This document shows positions 17,363 to 26,833 of a stretch of DNA of 64,000 nucleotides, piece after piece; within the stretch, counting starts at the first letter, position 1, and each line of letters starts with the position of its first letter. Below the pieces are notes generated by a model, which ran no database searches, was not told where the DNA came from, and saw only the letters and a program-made list of their open reading frames with translations. The DNA lies in the NCBI GenBank assembly GCA_030584005.1, contig CP129486.1, forward strand, positions 561,556 through 625,555. Direction: 5' to 3'. The translations under genes were made by a program, and so were the position numbers. The stretch comes from Bdellovibrionota bacterium (lineage in GTDB: Bacteria; Bdellovibrionota_C; UBA2361; JAFLCA01).

Positions 17363-18829
17363 TCACGCAGCCGCATTGGTTCTCTTCTCTGTCGCTCCAG
17401 CTTGATCTTCCTCGAACACTGGCGCGGAGAACATGTTCTCCGCGACTCGTGATGGAGTTGAATTGGAAAATGCTGCTGGAGAATCTACGCGGGAATCGGC
17501 GTGCTCAGCCGTCGGCGAAGGCAATGCCTGCATGGCCGTATGCATTAAGCCAGCCTTCTCTTGAATAGTGGAGAGCCTTGCAGGTGGCTCACTTCTAGAG
17601 AGCAGACTGCGGCCCGTCGAGACAAGACCCTGCAGTGAGAATCCCGCCATCCTCTTGGATACTTCCGGAATCAGTCCAATCTGAGCGCAGACCGCTTCAA
17701 ACAGTCGGGCGACCCGCGCCGAAGATATTGAATAGAGCGTTCCGCCAGAACCGGGCCACCGTCCCCCGGCACCATGGTACGGGAGCGCGCCTAGAAATAC
17801 TTCGCCGATATCCAATTTGGCAGCCTCAAAGAACTCCTCCCGCAGGGCCTCTGGAAGCTTTAAGCCGGAGGATGTGTGGTTCTCAATGACGAAGAGACCC
17901 GCCTCTGGATGGATAGCGGATCGGGCGCGTTGCAGTCTTTCTACCGAAACGTATAGGCTGGCCGGATCAGCTGACACAAGCATCAAGCACTGGTCAGCCA
18001 CTCGACACAATGTTCTCAGCAAAGAGCCTCGCGTTCCTGCACTATCTACTAAGATCACGTCGAACATCTCGTCCAGCATTTCGAATATGGAGAGCATCGT
18101 TCTCGAATGTGCGGAATTGGGGGCAATCAAGGCCTCACCGTCGATGGCGGGGGGCAAGCACCACAGATTATCAGACTCGGACCATACCGGACTCACACTC
18201 TGTTCCACGAACTCCTTCGTCACCGGGCGCTTCTGATCGAGCATGAGCTGAAGGTTCTCATTTACATAGGGGCGTACGCCAAGGAAGCGGCTAAGGTCTT
18301 GCGACTCGAAATCCAGATCTACAACCACAACTTTTTTCCCGGCTACTGCCAGAGCCTCACCTAGACCTGCGGTGATCGAGGTCACCCCAAGCCCACCTTT
18401 TCCGCTATCGACTAGCACCAAGGATCCTCTCTTCTCCCGTTGAACTTTGGAGGACATAAGGATGAGTTTGCGCAGAAAATCATGGGCCGACTGTGAGTCT
18501 CCCCACACATCGTCTATACCCAGCCTGGCGAGCTGCTCGATCAGCGCTAGGCGTTCTCGACCCGCATCAAGCCGTACTAAGAGCGGAACGGAGGGCAGAA
18601 TGCGGCGTACCAAGGCAAGGTGCGAGAGCTCTGCATCAACCAGACCTGGTCCCACGACTACTAGATTAGGGGAACCATGGAATTTGAGCTCTTCTATTGC
18701 GAGCGGCACTACACTCAATTGGGGGAGCAGCACCCCTTCGCGATGAGCCGTGGTAAGGTGGTTGGATATTGTTTGAGCAAGTTGATGACGACTCTCGGCA
18801 GTTTCATCAACGACAAAGATCTTCAACAT
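17363..18829 (-). CDS. cpaE: CpaE-like MinD/ParA-family ATPase of the Tad system
   Basis: The N-terminal 125 residues form a receiver-like fold. The ATPase domain has a deviant Walker A, SGKGGLGVTS, at 142-151 and 'VVVVDLDFESQDLS' as the A'-type motif. CpaE proteins place the pilus machine at the pole or membrane. Length 488 includes a C-terminal low-complexity tail (about 100 residues) rich in Ser, Ala and Pro. It is the first gene of the minus-strand operon that continues flp-cpaB-cpaF-tadB-tadC-regulator-kinase. Confidence 0.88.
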   Translation of the reverse strand: MLKIFVVDETAESRHQLAQTISNHLTTAHREGVLLPQLSVVPLAIEELKFHGSPNLVVVGPGLVDAELSHLALVRRILPSVPLLVRLDAGRERLALIEQLARLGIDDVWGDSQSAHDFLRKLILMSSKVQREKRGSLVLVDSGKGGLGVTSITAGLGEALAVAGKKVVVVDLDFESQDLSRFLGVRPYVNENLQLMLDQKRPVTKEFVEQSVSPVWSESDNLWCLPPAIDGEALIAPNSAHSRTMLSIFEMLDEMFDVILVDSAGTRGSLLRTLCRVADQCLMLVSADPASLYVSVERLQRARSAIHPEAGLFVIENHTSSGLKLPEALREEFFEAAKLDIGEVFLGALPYHGAGGRWPGSGGTLYSISSARVARLFEAVCAQIGLIPEVSKRMAGFSLQGLVSTGRSLLSRSEPPARLSTIQEKAGLMHTAMQALPSPTAEHADSRVDSPAAFSNSTPSRVAENMFSAPVFEEDQAGATEKRTNAAA

Positions 18830-19194
18830 GCGATCGGTCTCTCGTACCAGGGATAGCCTTCACGGGATTGTGGTCTCGCGCATTCGCACTGCACCTGTGT
18901 TATCGGAAATACTGTTGCCGAGTTTCGTCTTCTCAAGAAATAATTCTTAAGAAGCATCGGATATGACACGTGCAATGCAGTTCCACACGCCAGGCTAGGC
19001 CCCGGCGCAAGGTTCGCAGACCGGTCCTTCTTGAGATTGGCTCATGGAATCTCAGTGGGACAGTGGAGGCTAACAACTCTTATTTTGCTATTCAAAACCA
19101 GCCTTTGCTACGATGTCTAATTCGAACAGATTCGATCAGCTGATTTTGCGATAGCCGCTTGCCTTTTTCGTAGAAGCTAAGGGAGCCACCCCGA
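18830..19194. other. Divergent regulatory region: Tad operon and unknown gene
   Basis: 365 bases without a supported gene. It must hold the promoter of the minus-strand Tad operon. A small dyad AAGAA-ATAA-TTCTT lies at 18935-18948. I see no near-consensus sigma-54 site: a TGG..TTGCA pair on the minus strand has spacing one base short. Confidence 0.4.
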
Positions 19195-19908
19195 ATGTCC
19201 TGCACAGATTCCAAACTAGAGCGCCGTCGACAGCTGTTTTCCCGCTCCGATCAGCTGCTATTCGAGGCACGCGGGGGGACCCCTGATCAAACGCTACCCC
19301 TTATTGCTGAAGCCCTCATAGGCAGCTTCGTTTCCCCACTCTCTGAAGGGAGCATTTTGGAGGATCTCAAGGGTCGAGATCCCTCGGGCCCCTGCGCTCT
19401 CGAACTCACTGCATATGCTCCTGCTGGCCCTGAGGAACTTGTCGCTCTATTTGGAAACGTGCTGCTGCCTCAGCAGAAGGCGCTGCGTGCCCGACAGCTC
19501 GCGGAGCTGCCCTTCGAGTATCGAATCCGTACCAAGTTCGACTCGTTTCCACACACTCACCACATTAATCATCGCTGCACGGAGCAGCGGCCTCAGAGTT
19601 TTCCTCTTTGGTATACCCCTCTCTCCACCACGCGTGCCCTGCCAATCATGCTTACTGCTCTACGCATAGGCTTTGAGATATTTGAATCGCGATTCAGCTC
19701 GTTGAGTTTCGGCTTTGCGCCAGTAGTCACCTCGCACATACTGATGGAGGTCTCCGCTGAGGCCTGGAGCTTAAAATTGCTCACCGAGGTGCCTCGACGT
19801 GCATCCACCGTACCAGTGCTTTCACATGAGGTACTCGCACGAATGGATAGGCGTCTCGCGGCGATCCTCTCCTGGTCGTTTGCTTCTGTGATCAAGAACG
19901 AGCTCTAG
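19195..19908 (+). CDS. Protein of unknown function (237 residues)
   Basis: I do not recognise this family. The protein has no signal peptide or clear membrane helix and is rich in Leu, Ala, Ser and Arg. The middle holds a His-rich patch 'FPHTHHINHRC'. The start ATG at 19195 is preceded by AAGGGAG at suitable distance. The stop codon TAG (19906-19908) is the first triplet of a repeat B copy, so the present C-terminus is defined by the repeat insertion. It is divergent from the Tad operon, but no functional link is shown. Confidence 0.6.
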   Translation: MSCTDSKLERRRQLFSRSDQLLFEARGGTPDQTLPLIAEALIGSFVSPLSEGSILEDLKGRDPSGPCALELTAYAPAGPEELVALFGNVLLPQQKALRARQLAELPFEYRIRTKFDSFPHTHHINHRCTEQRPQSFPLWYTPLSTTRALPIMLTALRIGFEIFESRFSSLSFGFAPVVTSHILMEVSAEAWSLKLLTEVPRRASTVPVLSHEVLARMDRRLAAILSWSFASVIKNEL

Positions 19909-19954
19909 GGATGCACTGAACAAGTGCCCTCCATGGCCCTTATTCAGACGCTCC
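19905..19954. repeat. Repeat B copy overlapping a stop codon
   Basis: Begins CTAGGGATGCACTGAACAAG and ends CCTTATTCAGACGCTCC, with the ATGG core seen in other copies. The arms are partly decayed. Its CTAG supplies the stop of the preceding gene. Confidence 0.6.
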
Positions 19955-20005
19955 GAACTACACCCTGGCCCGAAGGTCGGATAAACCGAGAATCGCCCTG
20001 ACCAG

Positions 20006-20857
20006 TCAACGATAGGGGAAGTGATCTTCGATCCAACGTTTTGCTAGATCATGTTGATGAGACAAAATATCTACGTGATTTGCCAATGGATGTATTGCCA
20101 CAGCGACATGCGATGACCCGGCGTACTCCTCGGCAAAGCGCTTCGCATGGGTGACGGGCACGACGGTATCCCGTTCTCCATGCAATACCAGCACCTGTGT
20201 AGAACGGAGCGTCCTTACCCGGTCAATCACCGGGAACTGAATACGCAGAAAGGGTAGCAGGTGTCGATACAATGGAATCTCGGCCACCATATCTCGCAGG
20301 CTCGTAAAGGGTGCCATAAGGAGGAGTCCTCTTGGATCAACCTTGTGCGCCACAAAGCTTGCCGGGCCGCTGCCCATCGAGTACCCAAATATCAAAGTGC
20401 GTGCGGGGTCACACTCCTGACGGGCGCACATCAGCTCCCAAAGGGCCAAACTATCCTGCTCTAGTAACCGCTCCGATGGCCATCCTCGACTTCTCCCCGC
20501 ACCACGATATTCGAGTGAGAATGCGGCAAAACCTAATTGGCGCAGCCAATTTCTCAGGCCTCTGGAGCTGTCAAGGGTGTCGCCATTGCCATGGAACACC
20601 AACGCAAATCCACGAGTATGCCCTTCGGGAGCAACCCGCACGCCCTCAACAAAGGTCCCGTCGATAGTCGGAACGGTGAGTACTTCGACCGATTCCCCAA
20701 TCGCCGCGGACCGAGGCCCCTTCTCGTGCTGCAAGCCACGAAGCACACTGGGAAACACAAGCGCCTCTTGAAACGAGATCACAATCGTCAGAAACACCCC
20801 AATGATTATGGCGCCTCGCAGACAAAATCGTACCACGGCAAGCACAGCTATATTCAT
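20006..20857 (-). CDS. Alpha/beta hydrolase (serine hydrolase), membrane-anchored
   Basis: An N-terminal hydrophobic segment (about residues 5-30) precedes an alpha/beta-hydrolase fold. The oxyanion strand is '[11 protein letters not shown]', the nucleophile elbow GYSMGSG (Ser catalytic), the acid probably Asp in '[10 protein letters not shown]' and the His in 'PLANHVDIL'. This is the BEM46/FrsA-like group of lipase or esterase type; the substrate is unknown. Its start overlaps the stop of the hybrid kinase by 4 bases, so hydrolase and kinase are co-expressed. Confidence 0.85.
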   Translation of the reverse strand: MNIAVLAVVRFCLRGAIIIGVFLTIVISFQEALVFPSVLRGLQHEKGPRSAAIGESVEVLTVPTIDGTFVEGVRVAPEGHTRGFALVFHGNGDTLDSSRGLRNWLRQLGFAAFSLEYRGAGRSRGWPSERLLEQDSLALWELMCARQECDPARTLIFGYSMGSGPASFVAHKVDPRGLLLMAPFTSLRDMVAEIPLYRHLLPFLRIQFPVIDRVRTLRSTQVLVLHGERDTVVPVTHAKRFAEEYAGSSHVAVAIHPLANHVDILSHQHDLAKRWIEDHFPYR

Positions 20858-23190
20858 GCGCCCTGTGTCTCCAAAGCCCTTGCCACCTCCCGACGCAACT
20901 CGGCAATAACTCGAGGCAGCTCGGAGGATGATCTAGACGCAGCCAGAACCTCCGCCTCTCCTGCAACCTTGCCAAGCTCTTGGAATCCGAAAAGGCCCGC
21001 GCTCGCAAGCTTATGGCACAACTCCTGAACCTCCAGAAGATTGTTTTCCGCAAGGTGTCGCTCAATCTCTTTGAGCCGAACCTCGAGTCCGCGCACAAAT
21101 CTTGTCACTATAGCACGCATTCCTGGTGACTCAGCGCGCTCGTCAGTCGCTGAATCCTCGACAGGTTCCTCCGCCGGCAGGTAGCGCGCCAGCACATCGA
21201 AGAACTGGGCGCGCGTAAAGGGCTTTGATAAGTAATCGGTGCATCCAGCATCAAGACACCTCTGTCTATCTTCCTGCATCGCATTAGCGGTCAAGGCCAC
21301 TATCGGAAGCACATATCCCTGCTCGCGAAGCTTCTTCGCTGCGGTGTAGCCATCCATTACCGGCATCTGCATGTCCATGCAGATCAAGTCATACTGTCTA
21401 TCTGTAACCGCCCGTAAGGCCTCTTCACCGTGCGCTACCACATCACATTGAAGGCCGCCTTTTCTCAAAAGATACGATATGAGCTCCTGATTGTGCTTAC
21501 CGTCATCGGCAAGCAATACCGTGCCTCGCAGTTTCGGAGTCAACACGACTGGCCGGCGCTCTTCAGGCTTGGGCGCATTCTTGGGCCGGCCGCCTTCGCG
21601 CAACCATCGCACGTGCTGCAGACTGCCCGTGCCCACCGTGATCGTGAACTGGCTCCCCTTACCAGGGACGCTGGCAACGGAAATATCCCCTCCAAGCCTC
21701 CTCACTAAGTCGCGCGAAATTGCCAATCCCAACCCCGTACCGCCAAATCTCCGGGTGGTAGAGCTATCAGCCTGGGTGAACCGGGTGAACAATCGCGCAA
21801 TCTGCTCTTGGGTCATCCCAATGCCTGAGTCAGTAATTACGATCTCCAGAGTTTCCGTAAAGGCATTGCAGGAGATCTCTGCGGTGACCGTTCCCCGCTC
21901 CGTGAACTTAATGGCGTTTCCAATTACATTAATCAGTACCTGTCTCAAGCGAGTTGGATCGCTGTTCACCACATCGGGCAGCGGATAACGATACTCGTAA
22001 GCCAGGACTAGTCCCTTGAGTGATGCACGATGCTTCATGACATCCTCGACCTGTCTTAGAAGCGGCATTAAAGGAAAGTCGATACGCTCGACCTTCAATT
22101 TTCCGGCATCGCTTTTGGAGAGATCCAATATGTCATTGATCAACTCGAGCAGATGCTGACCATTATCCTGCATCGTGCGCAGCATTCTCATCTGTTCAGC
22201 TCTCGGCAACTCGTCATGCTGCAAACTCTCCGTGTACCCTATGATCGATGTAAGCGGAGAACGAATCTCATGGCTCATGTTGGCTAGAAACTGCGATTTC
22301 GCCTCGGTGGCCTCCTTGGCTGCCCTCATTGAACGACGCGCGTGCCTCGTGAGGTAGAGCGCCCACGGCAACAATACTCCGACCGCCAAGGCCGCAAGGA
22401 GCACGGCGATACCGACATGTGATAGATACTGCGTCTCTATTCCATGCAGAGGCGAGACTCTGATGCCCCACTTACTGCCAAGGATCTCCACGAACACCGC
22501 GTCATTCAACCCCAGCACAGATGCTGAGTCATCAGTCGGCTGCCTTGTAAACACACGCTGACCATCTGACCATAGTTCGATATTAAAACCTGGCACGATG
22601 TACGAACCGTCCAGAGCCGCCTGCAAGAAGGGCTGCGCAGCTACCTGCACCACAATGTATCTATGGCTTGTACCCTCCAGAGGAACCGTAATAAAAAAGC
22701 TGTGAATATCATTGCCCCATGTCCGCACCTCCGAGACATGAACAGATTGTGGCACTCCGTCACCGGCCAGATATGCATGCGTGAGCTGACTTAAACTCTC
22801 CTCATACATCCCAGTGTCTGGCGTGCGCTGTCCAACCACAGGTGCAATCGGGGCGAACTTCTGATCAACAATCCAAACCGCATGATAGCCGGGGTTGTCT
22901 CGCAGATAGCGTGCTGCATCCAAGCTCCAATCGTAGTTCAGACCCCTTGAGGCTTGCGATTGAATGCGCACCCCCATTCGCTCCAAGCCGCTCACCAGCT
23001 CCGCTAATCGATAGGACAGCCGTGCCTCAACGGCCCGCTGTGACTGTGCAACTACCCGCTGGATGGAGCGATGCTCGGTGATTTCGATACTGCGATACGC
23101 GAACACGGCAACAGCGAAAATGGCGAGTGCAAGGAGACCAAAAAGGACCCGCTCGCTGTTCTTTCTTTGCACTCCCTCGCGTTGCGACAT
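20854..23190 (-). CDS. Hybrid sensor kinase with receiver and Hpt domain
   Basis: A 778-residue multi-domain kinase. The first membrane helix (about residues 12-30), a periplasmic CHASE-like sensor domain of about 220 residues and a second helix ('[22 protein letters not shown]') are followed by HisKA (H-box '[13 protein letters not shown]'). The HATPase has '[11 protein letters not shown]', 'DSGIGM' and 'GTGLGLAIS'. The receiver has 'VLLADDG', Asp in '[13 protein letters not shown]' and Lys in 'LSKPF'. A C-terminal Hpt-like helix bundle ('[13 protein letters not shown]') ends it, giving an internal phosphorelay. The adjacent NtrC-type gene is a possible output. Confidence 0.9.
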   Translation of the reverse strand: MSQREGVQRKNSERVLFGLLALAIFAVAVFAYRSIEITEHRSIQRVVAQSQRAVEARLSYRLAELVSGLERMGVRIQSQASRGLNYDWSLDAARYLRDNPGYHAVWIVDQKFAPIAPVVGQRTPDTGMYEESLSQLTHAYLAGDGVPQSVHVSEVRTWGNDIHSFFITVPLEGTSHRYIVVQVAAQPFLQAALDGSYIVPGFNIELWSDGQRVFTRQPTDDSASVLGLNDAVFVEILGSKWGIRVSPLHGIETQYLSHVGIAVLLAALAVGVLLPWALYLTRHARRSMRAAKEATEAKSQFLANMSHEIRSPLTSIIGYTESLQHDELPRAEQMRMLRTMQDNGQHLLELINDILDLSKSDAGKLKVERIDFPLMPLLRQVEDVMKHRASLKGLVLAYEYRYPLPDVVNSDPTRLRQVLINVIGNAIKFTERGTVTAEISCNAFTETLEIVITDSGIGMTQEQIARLFTRFTQADSSTTRRFGGTGLGLAISRDLVRRLGGDISVASVPGKGSQFTITVGTGSLQHVRWLREGGRPKNAPKPEERRPVVLTPKLRGTVLLADDGKHNQELISYLLRKGGLQCDVVAHGEEALRAVTDRQYDLICMDMQMPVMDGYTAAKKLREQGYVLPIVALTANAMQEDRQRCLDAGCTDYLSKPFTRAQFFDVLARYLPAEEPVEDSATDERAESPGMRAIVTRFVRGLEVRLKEIERHLAENNLLEVQELCHKLASAGLFGFQELGKVAGEAEVLAASRSSSELPRVIAELRREVARALETQGA

Positions 23191-23316
23191 TGACGCACCC
23201 CTATCAGAATCCCTTTGAAGGAGCGGATATTCGTGTAGGGACCCCGCGGTCCTCTAGTTCACGTACCAGTGTAGCACGATATCGGCATGACATTAGGGTT
23301 CTTGCAGCTCAGTACG

Positions 23317-23370
23317 CTAGGCAGACACTGAACAAGGAACATGGAGGGCACCTGTTCAGTGTCTCCCTAG
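23317..23370. repeat. Repeat B copy
   Basis: CTAGGCAGACACTGAACAAGG opposite CCTGTTCAGTGTCTCCCTAG around an AACATGGAGGGCA core. It lies between the 5' end of the hybrid kinase gene and the 3' end of the NtrC-type gene, 42 bases from the latter's stop. Confidence 0.75.
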
Positions 23371-23412
23371 AAGTGACTTCAAGCATACTTTCTTGAAGCC
23401 ATTATAGGTTAG

Positions 23413-24789
23413 TTACACCGACTGATGAAGATGAGGTCCCTGATTACCGAGCTGATACTCCTTTACCTTGTTAATAAGCGTCTTATAGCTAATCCCGAGA
23501 AGCTCAGCGGCTCTGGCCTTGTTACCTCTTGTCCGACGTAGGGTCTGCTCAATCGCCTCAATCTCGGCTTCACGGGCGGCCAAGTGAGAAATATCGAGAA
23601 GACTGCGTTTTGCGTCATCCAGAGCTGAAAAATCGATCCTAATGTCAATGCCCAGATGATCTGGAGATATCTGGTGCTCGGCCATTACAACAGCCCGTTC
23701 GATTACATTCTCTAGCTCTCGTATATTGCCCGGCCAAGAGTAGCCATGAAGGAGTTCTCGTGCCATCGGATCAACAATGAGACCTCGCTTCCCCGCTTCC
23801 AAGCCGCATTGCTCCACAAAGTAGTCAATCAGCATGTCTATATCCTCCGGCCGCTCCCTGAGTGGAGGAATCGTCAACGAGACTACGGCAATACGGTAGA
23901 AGAAATCATCCCGTAGCACCTTCCTATCTACCAGCTCCTCCAGGTCTCTATTCGTTGCGCAAATTACCCGAGGGTTAATGCGTATGATACGGTTGCTGCC
24001 CATTCTGCGGATCTCGTTCTCTTGCAGCGTTCTGAGGAGCTTTACTTGAAGTGCCGCCGGCATGTCGCCAACTTCATCCAGGAAGATTGTTCCTTCTGAA
24101 GCATATTCAAATATTCCGACTCTGGTCTGTATCGCTCCAGTAAAGGCGCCGGCCTCATGCCCAAAGAGTTCGCTCTCCAGAAGCTCCGCAGGTATCGCCG
24201 CACAGTTAATCGCAACAAACGGCTTGTCTGCCCGACTGCTATGGGCGTGAATAAAGCGGGCCAGTAGCTCTTTTCCAGTACCACTCTCGCCGCGAATGAG
24301 CACACTTGAATCAACGCGGGCTACTTTGCGGGCATCCTTGAGCAAGGTTTCTACCAAGCTCGACTGACTGAGGAATGTTCTGTCACGACGACTACTGGTG
24401 CCGGTGGCCCGCTCTGTTACACGACGATGTGTGATTAGCTTCTCAACCACCTGGATTAATTGTTCGGGTTCAAACGGCTTTGTAATGAAATCATTTGCTC
24501 CGCATTTCATGGTCTCGACGGCAAGATTAATTGATCCGTACGCTGTCATTACCAGGTAGGGGATCGCGGGATTGAGTTCACGCACTGACCTGAGGAGATC
24601 TAAGCCGGTTTTCCCCTTCAATTTGAAGTCTGCGAGGACACAGTCGTAATTGCCGCGCTGCAAGGCGCGAAGAGCGCTATCAACATCGACACAGGCGTCG
24701 ACTAAATAGCCATGATGCGTGAGGAAAGAGTCGAGCACGCCGCGAAGCGACTCATCGTCCTCTACAACGAGAATCCTCGTCTCTGCCAT
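23413..24789 (-). CDS. Sigma-54-dependent response regulator (NtrC family)
   Basis: A 458-residue activator. The receiver (1-120) has 'ILVVEDDESLRG', phospho-Asp in 'CVLADFKLKG' and Lys in 'FITKPF'. The AAA+ domain (about 145-380) has Walker A 'GESGTGKEL', the sigma-54 contact loop 'GAFTGA' and Walker B 'GTIFLDEVGDM'. A Fis-type helix-turn-helix lies at the end ('TRGNKARAAELLGISYKTLINKVKEY'). It activates promoters read by RpoN after phosphorylation. The hybrid kinase gene upstream on the same strand could be its partner. Confidence 0.95.
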   Translation of the reverse strand: MAETRILVVEDDESLRGVLDSFLTHHGYLVDACVDVDSALRALQRGNYDCVLADFKLKGKTGLDLLRSVRELNPAIPYLVMTAYGSINLAVETMKCGANDFITKPFEPEQLIQVVEKLITHRRVTERATGTSSRRDRTFLSQSSLVETLLKDARKVARVDSSVLIRGESGTGKELLARFIHAHSSRADKPFVAINCAAIPAELLESELFGHEAGAFTGAIQTRVGIFEYASEGTIFLDEVGDMPAALQVKLLRTLQENEIRRMGSNRIIRINPRVICATNRDLEELVDRKVLRDDFFYRIAVVSLTIPPLRERPEDIDMLIDYFVEQCGLEAGKRGLIVDPMARELLHGYSWPGNIRELENVIERAVVMAEHQISPDHLGIDIRIDFSALDDAKRSLLDISHLAAREAEIEAIEQTLRRTRGNKARAAELLGISYKTLINKVKEYQLGNQGPHLHQSV

Positions 24790-24992
24790 ACGACTTCCCT
24801 GCCCCCAATTGTGTTGAAAACGTGCTTGCAGCCCGCTGCTCCATGGAGCGGCTCCGGCACACCCGCAGGGCAGTATCGTTCTGACGTAAGCACCAATTAA
24901 CGAATCGGGGCTTTTTTTAATACCTTGTAGGCAAATTCCTTAGCTGAGAACTCCTCGGGACCATTCCAGAGAATTACGGCGCTGCGTGAGGA

Positions 24993-25670
24993 CTACGAAA
25001 TCTTCGGAACCGGCAGTTCAAAGGTATTGCCTACAAGGCAGTATCCAATACCACCAAGACGGGCGACGGGCCGCAGCTCCTGCAGGATAATCCTTCCATT
25101 ATCGTAGGCCGCCTTATGCACATGCGCGCATACAATACGTCCCACCACCAACGTTGCCGATCCCGGTGAGCCATCGCCAATAGGCATGGTTTTGTAAACT
25201 TCACATTCAAATTGAACCGCAGATTCCTTCACTCGAGGCGGACGAACTTTTACTGAAGCAATCGGAGTGAGCCCAGCCTGTTCCATTTCGTTCACGCCGT
25301 ACGGGAAGTCAGCCGCCGTATGAACAAGCGGCTCGGCGAGCCACTCATTTGCACTATTGACCACAAACTGGCCCGTTTCTTGAACATTTCTCAGGGTGTC
25401 TTTTCCTGCTCCATTGGGTCGCACTGCGACAGAAAATACGAGACAGGGAGGATTGCTTGACACACCAGTGAAAAAACTGAACGGGGCCAAATTGACCTGT
25501 CCCTGACTGTTACAGGTACTCACAAAGGCTATCGGACGAGGAACAACCGCACCAATGATAAGCTTGTAAAGTTCCGGCGGGCTTAATTTATCTGCGTCAA
25601 GGGTCACCATCTCGGACACAGGAGACTTGACCGTCTGTCCGGGCTTCCAATTGGGGTTAGGGGAAGACAT
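24993..25670 (-). CDS. Flavin reductase family protein (FMN-binding split barrel)
   Basis: A 225-residue protein with the flavoredoxin/DIM6-type core. The start is 'LYKLIIGAVVPRPIAFVSTCNSQGQVNLAPFSFFTGVSSNPP', then 'KDTLRNVQETGQFVVN' and a closing 'RLGGIGYC'. Members bind FMN and reduce flavin with NAD(P)H or act as electron-transfer flavoproteins in the cytoplasm. It is a single gene between the NtrC regulator and tRNA-Ser(CGA), whose downstream repeat remnant lies just upstream of this start. Confidence 0.88.
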   Translation of the reverse strand: MSSPNPNWKPGQTVKSPVSEMVTLDADKLSPPELYKLIIGAVVPRPIAFVSTCNSQGQVNLAPFSFFTGVSSNPPCLVFSVAVRPNGAGKDTLRNVQETGQFVVNSANEWLAEPLVHTAADFPYGVNEMEQAGLTPIASVKVRPPRVKESAVQFECEVYKTMPIGDGSPGSATLVVGRIVCAHVHKAAYDNGRIILQELRPVARLGGIGYCLVGNTFELPVPKIS

Positions 25671-25695
25671 GCTGCACGCTCTAAAGAATCGGTCC

Positions 25696-25792
25696 TGCCT
25701 TCGCGAGCACAGGTTCTCATCCCTCTCTCTCCGTCGCTACCGCAACGGTTAAATTCCTCACAGATTTGGCGGAGAGAGTCGCCTCTCGTTCA
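25696..25792 (-). repeat. Truncated tRNA-Ser-linked repeat after tRNA-Ser(CGA)
   Basis: On the minus strand, beginning just 3' of the tRNA, a 3'-end remnant (GGCGACTCTCTCCGCCA) comes first. A linker like that of array 2 and the 5' half of a unit follow (GACGGAGAGAGAGGGATGA through GTGCTCGCGAAGGC). The unit is broken off within its first hairpin near 25697. It shows that this tRNA-Ser, on the other strand, carries the same element. Confidence 0.8.
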
Positions 25793-25799
25793 GATTTAT

Positions 25800-25889
25800 T
25801 GGCGGAGAGAGAGGGATTCGAACCCCCGATACCGTTGCCGGTATACCTGATTTCGAATCAGGCGCCTTCAGCCACTCGGCCATCTCTCC
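25800..25889 (-). tRNA. tRNA-Ser(CGA)
   Basis: 90 nt including encoded CCA. The acceptor GGAGAGA/TCTCTCC is closed, the anticodon stem CCTGA/TCAGG encloses loop TTCGAAA (anticodon CGA), a long variable arm typical of serine tRNAs is present, and the T-arm is GGGTTCGAATCCC-like. It reads UCG codons. It lies 73 bases after tadA on the same strand. Confidence 0.95.
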
Positions 25890-25962
25890 GCTGTCTCACG
25901 ACTGAAACAGAAAACATGCGAAGATTCAAGAGCGGTCAGTAACTCATTCTTGTGCTCTCGGG

Positions 25963-26451
25963 TTACTCGCTCGGGCTATTCTTTGAGCGGCCACGGAGCT
26001 CCTTAAAGAAGCTCTGCATTAGCTCAAGTGACTTGTCGGAACAGACACCCCCGAGCAGTCTCGGCGTCGGACCCCAAAGGGGATCCTTAGAAAGGTCTCT
26101 GGGCCGGCCCACAGAGCCAAAACGCTCGTCTAATGCCCCGAATATGATCTCGTCAATGCGACTAAGTCGCGCCGCGGCAAGGCACATGCTGCAGGGCTCA
26201 AGGGTTACTATCAAACTGCAGTCCTGCAGCCGCCAGCGACCGAGGGCACTAGCAGCCTTGCGCAATGCCAATATTTCGGCGTGAGCAGTTGCATCGTTCA
26301 GGCTCTCAACCAGGTTGTGTGCCCTAGAAATGGTGCTACCCCTATGAACCACAATAGCGCCTATGGGTACCTCTCCCTTGGATTGCGCCAACTTGGCCTC
26401 ATTAAGCGCTTCCTCCATCCATTGTTGCGCGATCGCTTGTCGGTGGCTCAT
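25963..26451 (-). CDS. tadA: tRNA-specific adenosine deaminase TadA
   Basis: Converts A34 to inosine in tRNA-Arg(ACG). The 162-residue cytidine-deaminase-fold protein has the zinc and catalytic motif HAE in 'ATAHAEILALRKA' and PCxxC in 'TLEPCSMCLAAARLS', with the TadA-type 'VPIGAIVV' strand and 'RVVFG'-like 'EIIFGALD'. The substrate tRNA-Arg(ACG) gene ends 38 bases before the start on the same strand, and tRNA-Ser(CGA) follows, so a tRNA-enzyme-tRNA transcript is likely. (This tadA is unrelated to the pilus ATPase sometimes given the same name.). Confidence 0.95.
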   Translation of the reverse strand: MSHRQAIAQQWMEEALNEAKLAQSKGEVPIGAIVVHRGSTISRAHNLVESLNDATAHAEILALRKAASALGRWRLQDCSLIVTLEPCSMCLAAARLSRIDEIIFGALDERFGSVGRPRDLSKDPLWGPTPRLLGGVCSDKSLELMQSFFKELRGRSKNSPSE

Positions 26452-26489
26452 CGGGCTGGGGTGGGGGGTGTATAATTGAAAGGATGTGA

Positions 26490-26566
26490 TGGAGCGCCCG
26501 AAGAGATTCGAACTCCTGACCTTCTGGTTCGTAGCCAGACGCTCTATCCAGCTGAGCTACGGGCGC
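26490..26566 (-). tRNA. tRNA-Arg(ACG)
   Basis: 77 nt with encoded CCA. Acceptor GCGCCCG/CGGGCGC, anticodon stem TCTGG/CCAGA around CTACGAA (anticodon ACG, the TadA substrate), T-arm with GTTCGAATC. The base before CCA is U. Unlike the serine tRNAs here it has no linked repeat downstream. Confidence 0.95.
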
Positions 26567-26696
26567 GGCGATGCTCATAGGTAGCAGATCGAGGGGTAAT
26601 CTTCAAATTTTGAGCTGTTTTATGTACGAAGGTGGGGTGTTCTTGACCCAGCTGGGCGACCATGCCCTCAGTCTTAGCTCCTTTTTGTCCCAGTTC

Positions 26697-26726
26697 TTGC
26701 CTGTATTTCATTAGATAGGCTATTTT
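26697..26726 (+). promoter_or_regulatory. Promoter candidate of the tRNA-Ser/repeat array
   Basis: TTGCCT at 26697-26702 and TATTTT at 26721-26726 (18-base spacing), followed by a GC-rich GCGAGGC discriminator typical of stable-RNA promoters, about 10 bases before the expected transcript start and 18 before the tRNA. Confidence 0.5.
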
Positions 26727-26743
26727 GCGAGGCTGCGGATGTG

Positions 26744-26833
26744 GGAAGGATGGCCGAGTGGTTGAAGGCGCTGGTCTTGAAAACCAGAGACCCGGAAACG
26801 GGTCCGGGGGTTCGAATCCCTCTCCTTCCGCCA
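26744..26833 (+). tRNA. tRNA-Ser(TGA)
   Basis: 90 nt with CCA. Acceptor GGAAGGA/TCCTTCC, anticodon loop CTTGAAA (anticodon UGA), long variable arm (GACCCGG..CCGGG type pairing). It reads UCA/UCG/UCU. Its last 13 bases, TCTCCTTCCGCCA, are exactly repeated at the end of each of the first four units in the array that follows. Confidence 0.96.

Noticed and set aside
18830-19194. Sigma-54 promoter upstream of cpaE
   Set aside because: TGG and TTGCA elements occur on the minus strand, but the GG-to-GC spacing is nine bases instead of ten.
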